Positions 29,785-35,606 of a DNA stretch of 35,606 bases are shown piece by piece. Both the position numbers and the translations under genes were made by a program. Origin of the DNA: Utricularia gibba (taxonomy: Eukaryota; Streptophyta; Magnoliopsida; Lamiales; Lentibulariaceae); contig NEEC01000132.1 in NCBI GenBank assembly GCA_002189035.1, positions 1 through 35,606 on the forward strand. Direction: 5' to 3'. Each line of letters begins with the position of its first letter. The first letter of the stretch is position 1. The notes under the pieces were generated by a model. It ran no database searches and was not told the origin of the DNA. It saw only the letters and a program-made list of their open reading frames with translations.

Positions 29785-31475
29785 AAAATATTTACAAAAT
29801 GTAAAACACAAAAAGCCTAGTACGAGTATCGATCTCAGGGAGTTGTTTTTTGTGAAATGTGTTTGTAAGAAACTTTCACCAAAATGTCACGGTTTTGCAA
29901 AAGGGGGTTTTTAAGATACAGAAATAAAAGTTACAACCTAAGTGATGGGCCTTAACTAGGGGACGTAGTTCCTAGGAATAAGATTCCACCTCCATCCTTT
30001 GTCCGTCCTTGCCTCGGTTTTCACTGATTTCCTTCGAATAGCTGGTTATAGGAGCAAAGAATAGCCTATTCTCCCTTACACTCTGATTGACAAGGAGGCA
30101 TGGAAATAGCCTCATTTGATTCCCCTTGGACGATTAGGAAGACAAGAGGATTGCCTTTGATTGCCTTCAAAACCGAATTGTGCGTGTGTGCCCAGCAGTT
30201 GCCAATGGCTAGTGGCAAGTCCGAGGTCACAACCTTTCCACTGTTGCAGTACCTAGGTCACAAACAATCCGCTATTTCCCTCGAACCGGTAGGTTTAGAG
30301 TTGGTGCTCTTCACCTTGATATGCACCAAGGTGAAGACTGCAACAAGATCTGCGAGGAGTGGCCTGCTACTCATGAACCTTGACTAGGAGTCATTATAGA
30401 AAGACTACAACAAGATGTGTGGAAATATGCAGAATCTAAAATCAATTCAGCGAAGAACTGAGTGTATTGCTCAGAACTTGAAAGGAAATTTCATCTTTTC
30501 CTAGAAAATAAAAGGTTTTAGCCACAAAGGACCATCAAACATAACGAAATTAGAAACTAAGTGTTCCTCCTCCTTGAAGGGAGGAAGAACTCAAAAGTTC
30601 TAAGTACAAGAGAAATTGTTCAAAAGTCCGAAACTAAGTGCTCCAAGTGACTTTTATATCACTCCCCACGTGTATTAACTCCTTTGTTCCAATGTTTAAC
30701 TCCTTTGTGTCTAAGTGACACAGGAATATTATTTATTTACTGAAATTTTATTTCAATGTTTAACTAACATGTGACTTAATTTTTTTTGTAATATTTAGGG
30801 TATATTAAAGAATTTAATTTTCAATTTCTTATATTCCAATTAATGCACGAAAACATGGGTATATTTTTGAAAATAGAGTCTTCTTTCAAAATTGCGCAAT
30901 TACCAAATATTAGGGTATGGGTGCCTAGATAATACAATTTTATGGGTGACAGTGCCAGTCGCCCACATTAGCGACTCTAGGTGCCTCAAAATTGGAGTAA
31001 TTAAATAGCATTTCCAAAAGAATTATACAGTGGGTTCAGATCGATTCAAGCGAACAATACTTCTCACCTGAAAACAACAAAAGTAATTACCGACAACCTA
31101 CGAACCTAGAGACATATTGCGCGTAATCATTACCTAATGATTTGGATAATTAAACCAACTCTTCACGCTCCCATACATAGCGCTACACATCATCACCCCA
31201 GCCCCCACTTTACCCACTCCCCACGGTGTCAAGTAAGACAACCCTAATCCCCACCCATCTGGTAAGAAATTTTCTTACCTCTTTCCCCTGTCCCCCCCAG
31301 CCAAAAGTGACCGGACGCCCCCATAGTCCCACCACCAACTTGGAGTGTATTTTAAATTAAACAAGGTATGTGATTTATTTTCCACCATGGGTTGCTGATC
31401 TGTGTTCCAAATTGAAATACCTTGTCCAATTATTGTAGTTTGATTTTTTATACAATACCTATGGGTGTTTTGTAG
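29785..31475. other. Probable 5' LTR of element E and flanking DNA
   Basis: AGTACGAGTATCGATCTCAG at about 29821 is wording typical of the Athila LTR end next to the PBS. The LTR's outer end cannot be placed without a second copy. No coding frame here has family resemblance. From about 30660 the DNA becomes AT-rich, and from 31140 to 31330 it is C-rich on plus. That last part may be the leader of the frame that begins at 31476. Confidence 0.45.
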
Positions 31476-32009
31476 ATGTATACTTCTGAAAAATTGAGAA
31501 CTAGATTCTTAATACAGGATGAATATGAGATTTGGGACAAAGAACTGGATGAGTTGATTGAGAGTGAAATTCCAAACCATGTGGGTCCAATGGGATTTGC
31601 CTTAAGCACGGAACATTTTCGTTGTGGTTTGCACTTACCATTGTTGCCCTTTTTAGAAGAAATATTAGAATGTTTAGAGATTCTATTATCTCATTTGACT
31701 CCAAGATCTATCTCATATGTGTTGGCTTTTGTGAGTATTTGTGAGGAGTTATCTCTTGAAGTAGAACTTCGTTTTTTTTGTGCTGTGAGTGTATGCTCTA
31801 GGACTCCAAACAAGAACCACTACACCCTAAAGGGGAAAAAAGGGTTGTTGCTAGTGAAAGATGTGAGAAGAGAATTTGAGGAATGGTGGATAAGTTTTGT
31901 TTGGATACGTCCTCCAATGGAAACAAAATTTCCTCAAATGCATCCTAATTCGAGTGAAGTAGGAAAGGCAAAAAGTAAATTTTTCATTATATTGCTAGAA
32001 GAAATATGA
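31476..32009 (+). CDS. ORF with putative gypsy-type transposon domain
   Basis: An uninterrupted 177-codon frame opens just after a splice-acceptor-like GTTTTGTAG. The core EHFRCGLHLPLLPFLEEILE, LSHLTPRSISYVLAFVSICE, then HYTLKGKKGLLL and REFEEWWISFVWI follows the order of the PF04195-type domain also seen in the antisense ORF of element C (FESSLRFPLHPLI then DWWSSFVWI). It is usually part of an extra ORF of Tat-lineage gypsy elements. It lacks the downstream coiled-coil exons and no LTRs were found around it. It is probably an orphaned transposon gene exon; function unknown. Confidence 0.6.
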   Translation: MYTSEKLRTRFLIQDEYEIWDKELDELIESEIPNHVGPMGFALSTEHFRCGLHLPLLPFLEEILECLEILLSHLTPRSISYVLAFVSICEELSLEVELRFFCAVSVCSRTPNKNHYTLKGKKGLLLVKDVRREFEEWWISFVWIRPPMETKFPQMHPNSSEVGKAKSKFFIILLEEI

Positions 32010-32733
32010 ATCAAAATATGGAATATTTTTATCAAATATTTTTATTGAATATTTGTATTGAATGTTTTTATTTAATGTATTATGATTGAATGTTTTTTAA
32101 TCTACTCTTATTAAATCTATTGTTATTAAATAGTCTTATTGAATATTTTTAGTGAAGTTAATCTTATTAAGTCTTGTTTTTATTGAATATTTTTTGGACT
32201 CTACTTTTATTCAATCTAATTTAATTAAATTTGTTTGTTAATTTTTTTGATTATGTTCTTATCCAATATTTTTGAAAGATATTTTTTTTCAATGTATTTT
32301 TATTCAATCTATTCTTATTGAATACTTTTCTATCTATTTTTATTTAATCTATCATTACTGAATATTTTATTGAATATTTTTTAATCTATTCTTATTGGGT
32401 ATATATTTATACAGTTTAATGGTATTGAATATTTTTTTCAATACTCTTTTCGAATATGTGTATTCAATTTATTGCTGTCGAGTTTAATTCTTTTTTGTTG
32501 TAGGATTTGATACCTTGCACAAGAGGGATGTACAAGATCTTATACTCCTTTTCTCCAGTATGCAAATGAGTTTTATTGACATTTTACCACCATTTGTGGA
32601 TGCACCAGGGACAATGTTATTGGTGTGGTGTGTTGAAGAATCCTAGAGTATCTTAAAAGAATGAAGACTTGTCTAGGAATGAGAGGACACAAGAGAGTAA
32701 TGATGTTGAAGGGACGAGCTCACACATGGACTC
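32010..32733. repeat. T-rich degenerate repeat tract
   Basis: From about 32030 to 32480, units resembling TTATTGAATATTTTT and TTTTAATCTATTCTTATT recur more than ten times with irregular spacing. The rest, to 32733, has no recognised coding. The strand-biased T content resembles a long plant intron. This allows, but does not show, that 31476-32009 and 32734-33730 once belonged to one transcript. Confidence 0.6.
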
Positions 32734-33730
32734 AATGATGTGGATGAGAGACTTGAATTTATAACAAAGGAGGATGAAGAGCTTCACTACAAGTTGGATT
32801 GGTATGAGAGTCGTTGGGCATATACCGGACCCTCTTTGAGTGCCTCTGAGCCTTAACGAAAGCTGATAATCTTGGATGTCAATGGTGTGCTCGCAGACAT
32901 CATGTATAGGGCTGGATCGTCAAGGTCATGAATCCCTCCAGATAAAATTATATATGGCCGATCAGGTACTAAAACAACACTTATTTTGTGTGTTATTCGC
33001 ATTCAAGATTTGTGAGATATCATAGGTGATTTTTGGTGTAATTTATGCAATCTTTCTATGTCCATATGCCCGTGACTTTATTAGGTAGTGTATGGATAAT
33101 TTTGATGTAGCCTTATGGTCATCCCGTGGCGGGTACGTGTGTTGCTTTTTTTTTTTGGTTGGTATTTAGAATGGTGCCAATTCTTGTAATTGATTTATTT
33201 TGTAGGGAGCAGCTACAAGCAATCACTAAATGGGTCTTTCTACCTTCGTTATTTGATAAAGTCATTTTTGTGTGGGATCAAACGATGACTACGGACACGG
33301 GTGTATGTGTTCACAGAAATCCTAGCAACACGGTCTACATGAAGGAGTTGAGTCGTGTATGGGCTGTCAACAATGGATTAAACACAAGATATGACCGTCA
33401 AAACACCTTATTGATTGATGATTCACCTCAGAAGTCAATGAATTATCCGGTAAGTCATTTTTGCTATTCTACTCTAGCATACACTTGATTATACATCAAA
33501 ACTAACCCTTAATTTTTCAGGAAAATAACGATGTTTTACCAAGTCCCGATTTGCATACTAATAGGGATGATGCATCACTAAATATTGATGGTGAGATGCG
33601 GACTTTCCTTGAAGGGTTACGGTATGCTCATGATGTTCCAAGTTATGTTAATGAGAACCGAATAGCACAGCCTCCCATACGTGAGGGACATACCTTATGG
33701 GAGTATTATGCATGCCTACAAGATTGTTAG
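32734..33730 (+). pseudogene. FCP1/NIF-type HAD phosphatase-like gene, decayed but intron-bearing
   Basis: Exon 1 32734-32965: EDEELHYKLDWYESRWAYTG, then KLIILDVNGVLADIMYRAG. DVNGV is the plant variant of the catalytic DxDx(T/V) motif. Exon 2 about 33062-33132: PYARDFIR-stop-CMDNFDVALWSS. Exon 3 33206-33449: WVFLPSLFDKVIFVWDQTMT, VYMKELSRVWAVN, TLLIDDSPQKSMNYP (DDSP is the metal-binding motif). Exon 4 33521-33730: ENNDVLPSP, MRTFLEGLRYAHDVPSYVNE, ending LQDC-TAG. Donors are GTACTA, GTACGT and GTAAGT; acceptors TTTTGTAG and TTTTTCAG. Stops at 32854 (TAA), 32929 (TGA) and 33086 (TAG), and no AG before exon 2, disable it. Because introns remain, it arose by DNA duplication, not retrocopying. The family dephosphorylates proteins, such as RNA polymerase II C-terminal domains in FCP1; plant substrates here are unknown. 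Confidence 0.85.
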
Positions 33731-33945
33731 AGGGAGCCTCTAATATTAGTTCTTTTGAACACTTATATTGTAGTTGCAATATTTTTGTTGATGACTTTTT
33801 TTTTTTAGTAGAGAATTATGTTGTTAGTGTTAAATTCATTGAATTCCCATATGCATTGTGTGAAATATGCTCTAGTGAATAGTGATTCTTTAAATTCATT
33901 TTGGAGGCACGTATAATGATTTCTTAGGGTGCCTCTAATGCCTCG

Positions 33946-34176
33946 GCAGCGTGAGCCTCAGAATTAGGGTTGTCATTCTAGGTCGTCCAGGCACTCTGAT
34001 CCATAATTGAGGGTGCATGGGATCTTCTATGGACTCTAGAGTTTGGAGTCCTGGATACCCTTAACGAACGCAGCGTGTACTTTAGAATTAGGATTGTGGT
34101 TAGAGGTTGTCCAGGCACTTTGATCCGTTATTAAGGGCAACTGGGATCTTCTCTAGAGCCTAGACACCCTTAACGA
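33946..34176. repeat. Tandem duplication, two diverged copies of about 107-124 bp
   Basis: Copy 1 (33946-34069) and copy 2 (34070-34176) both start GCAGCGTG and share AGAATTAGG, GTCCAGGCACT, TGATCC, GGGATCTTCT and the end CCCTTAACGA. Copy 1 carries about 17 extra bases near its end. Confidence 0.85.
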
Positions 34177-34759
34177 TTATTAAGAGATGTGAAATATATG
34201 ATGTTAATTTTGAAAATATAATGTATTTAATTCTTCTTATTTTTTGTTTTCAAAATATATGAAATAGATGATGTTTTTATTTCAAAATATATGAAATATA
34301 TGAAATAGAAACCCCGAACGCAGATCTTGGAATACGGCCTCTATGATATCCACTTACGGAGCACTCCGTCGATAACTCTTAATTAATCAACTCCATCATT
34401 ATCGATCATGAGTGATGTCTAGCAACATATCATGATCCCCAAGATTAAAGAATAATCAGGGTGAACGGATTGAGCCTTTCCATGACCAGCCACTATGCAA
34501 TGAACACCTTTCATCATACTTATATCTCATTCGGTACCAGAACATGGGTGTGTGTCTTTCTGATGTATCGAACTTATAATTGCATTCAAGCACTAACACT
34601 CAATGACCTACTCAAACAATTCGAGTGTCATTACCCTGGGCCCAAGACTTACTGTTAGGCTTTGATACAATTACTTGATATATGATCTCATTGCTAACCT
34701 GAGTGATGAATCCTTTATTGATCAATCAACTATCTCCAACCTTAAAGAGTCACATATAT
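34177..34759. other. Stretch without recognised gene
   Basis: Contains short AAAATATATGAAATA repeats at 34248-34310. TTGTATCAAAGCC on the minus strand (about 34661-34673) resembles a tRNA-Met primer site but has no coding to its left. Nothing else is recognised. Confidence 0.45.
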
Positions 34760-35606
34760 AAGGTTTATCTTATAGATCTGTATGCCCTATATAAAAGCCA
34801 CATCTCTAAGATCTTTCAATGAAAAGCTCTTGGATAACCAGATTTTTACTGATTGCATTGTTGCAACACCATTTCCCATTACTAATATGTCATCCACATG
34901 TAGTATGAGAAATATGATTGCCAAGCCATCTACCTTCTTGTATACACAAGGTTCATCTTCATTTTGAGAGAAACCAAACTCTTTGATTGTCTCATCAAAT
35001 TTGATGTTCCAACTTCTTGAAGCTTGCTTTAGCCCATAGATGGATTTGTTCAGTTTACACACTTTACTAGGATCTTGTGTGAAACCTTCAGGTTGTGTCA
35101 TGTACACTTCCTCAGCAAAATTTCCATTTAGGAAGGCTGTTTTCACATCCATCTGCCATATCTCCTAATCAAAATGAGCAGCAATGGCAAGTAAAATTCG
35201 AATGGACTTCAGCATAGCAACAGGCGAGAAGGTTTCGTCATAATCAACACCTTGTTTTTGATGATACCCTTTTGCCACAAGTCGTGCCTTATAGGTAGAT
35301 ATATTTTCATCCATGTCAATTTTCCTTTTGAATAGCCATTTGCATCCAATAGGATTTACTCCCTCTGGAGCATTGGCCAATGTCCATACATTGTTCTCAT
35401 GGCAACAAGCCATTTACTTGACTCAGCACTATTGATTGCTTCGTCATAAGTCCGAGGTTCCTCATCTAATATGAGGTCTCCCATGCCTTCAACATCAACA
35501 ATGAAACCATATCTCACAATAGGGTTACGTTGTCGGACTAATCTTCTGACATAAAACATGCTTGGTACATTTGGCAAGTCAGATTGCTTAGGTTGATTGC
35601 TCACTG
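34760..35606 (-). pseudogene. Copia element F, reverse transcriptase region, partial
   Basis: Reads downward from the window edge: RRLVRQRNPIVRYGF, then [21 protein letters not shown] frame change follows, then [40 protein letters not shown] and [20 protein letters not shown]. After a stop come MDVKTAFLNGNFAEEVYMTQ, KLNKSIYGLKQASRSWNIKF and the box FLILHVDDILVMGN (YVDD to HVDD; both aspartates kept). It ends KDLRDVAFI-stop-GIQIYKI near 34765, where RNase H should follow but does not. The 5' half lies right of the window. Confidence 0.92.

Larger units (their letters stand above)
23594..29800 (-). mobile_element. Athila-type Ty3/gypsy element E
   Basis: Reading leftward: PBS (29784-29767), gag, protease, RT, remnant RNase H, integrase, then a third ORF in the position used by Athila elements. 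All parts carry stops or frameshifts. The 3' LTR is absent, because only about 50-120 bases separate the last ORF from the hairpin at 23545. The 5' LTR should lie right of 29785. Confidence 0.85.

Noticed and set aside
34661-34673. TTGTATCAAAGCC as the primer site of another minus-strand copia element
   Set aside because: No LTR pair or gag coding was found on the expected side, so it cannot be separated from chance.
1-35606. CRISPR arrays, bacterial operons, tRNA or rRNA genes
   Set aside because: None were seen; the window is eukaryotic and the repeats are LTRs, microsatellites and transposon parts.

Overview
The window is nuclear DNA of a flowering plant. Evidence: a plant-type B3 transcription factor gene with the RLFGV repression motif, a LETM1-like gene with many short GT-AG introns, and Ty1/copia and Ty3/gypsy retroelements of plant lineages (Athila-type and Tat-type gypsy). 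No bacterial, organellar, rRNA or tRNA features were seen. The species cannot be named from the sequence.

Layout. 1-2587 (+): 3' part of a LETM1-like gene, eleven exons, with two apparent frame-breaking losses in the conserved core. 3718-4909 (-): NGATHA-like B3 gene, two exons, with one apparent single-base loss upstream of an intact B3 domain. 4910-6792: its upstream region, with a G-quadruplex-like tract and no other gene. 6798-16605: one copia element (A) bounded by CAACT target duplications. Its internal coding block lies inverted relative to its LTRs and its RNase H end. A Tat-type gypsy element (C, 8180-13852, duplication GACAT) is nested inside it; C keeps gag but no pol and carries a long multi-exon ORF antisense to gag. 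16611-20429: about 3.8 kb of very AT-rich DNA with no recognised gene. 20430-23276 (+): copia element D, 5' LTR to the start of RT. 23277-23545: a hAT-like terminal piece and a small hairpin flanked by 8-bp direct repeats. About 23594-29800 (-): decayed Athila-type gypsy E with a third ORF after pol; its 5' LTR probably runs on beyond 29800. 31476-32009 (+): an open frame resembling the 'putative gypsy type transposon' domain. 32734-33730 (+): a decayed intron-bearing gene for an FCP1/NIF-type HAD phosphatase. 33946-34176: a two-copy tandem repeat. 34760-35606 (-): RT part of copia element F, leaving the window.

In short, two host genes sit at the left edge of a retroelement cluster. No retroelement looks autonomous: each coding region has stops, frameshifts, lost catalytic residues or missing domains. 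The most unusual structures are the copia element with an inverted interior, the pol-less Tat element with its antisense gene, and the matching frame defects in the two host genes. Those defects could be real decay or base-level assembly errors. I did not find a convincing new defence or regulatory system.
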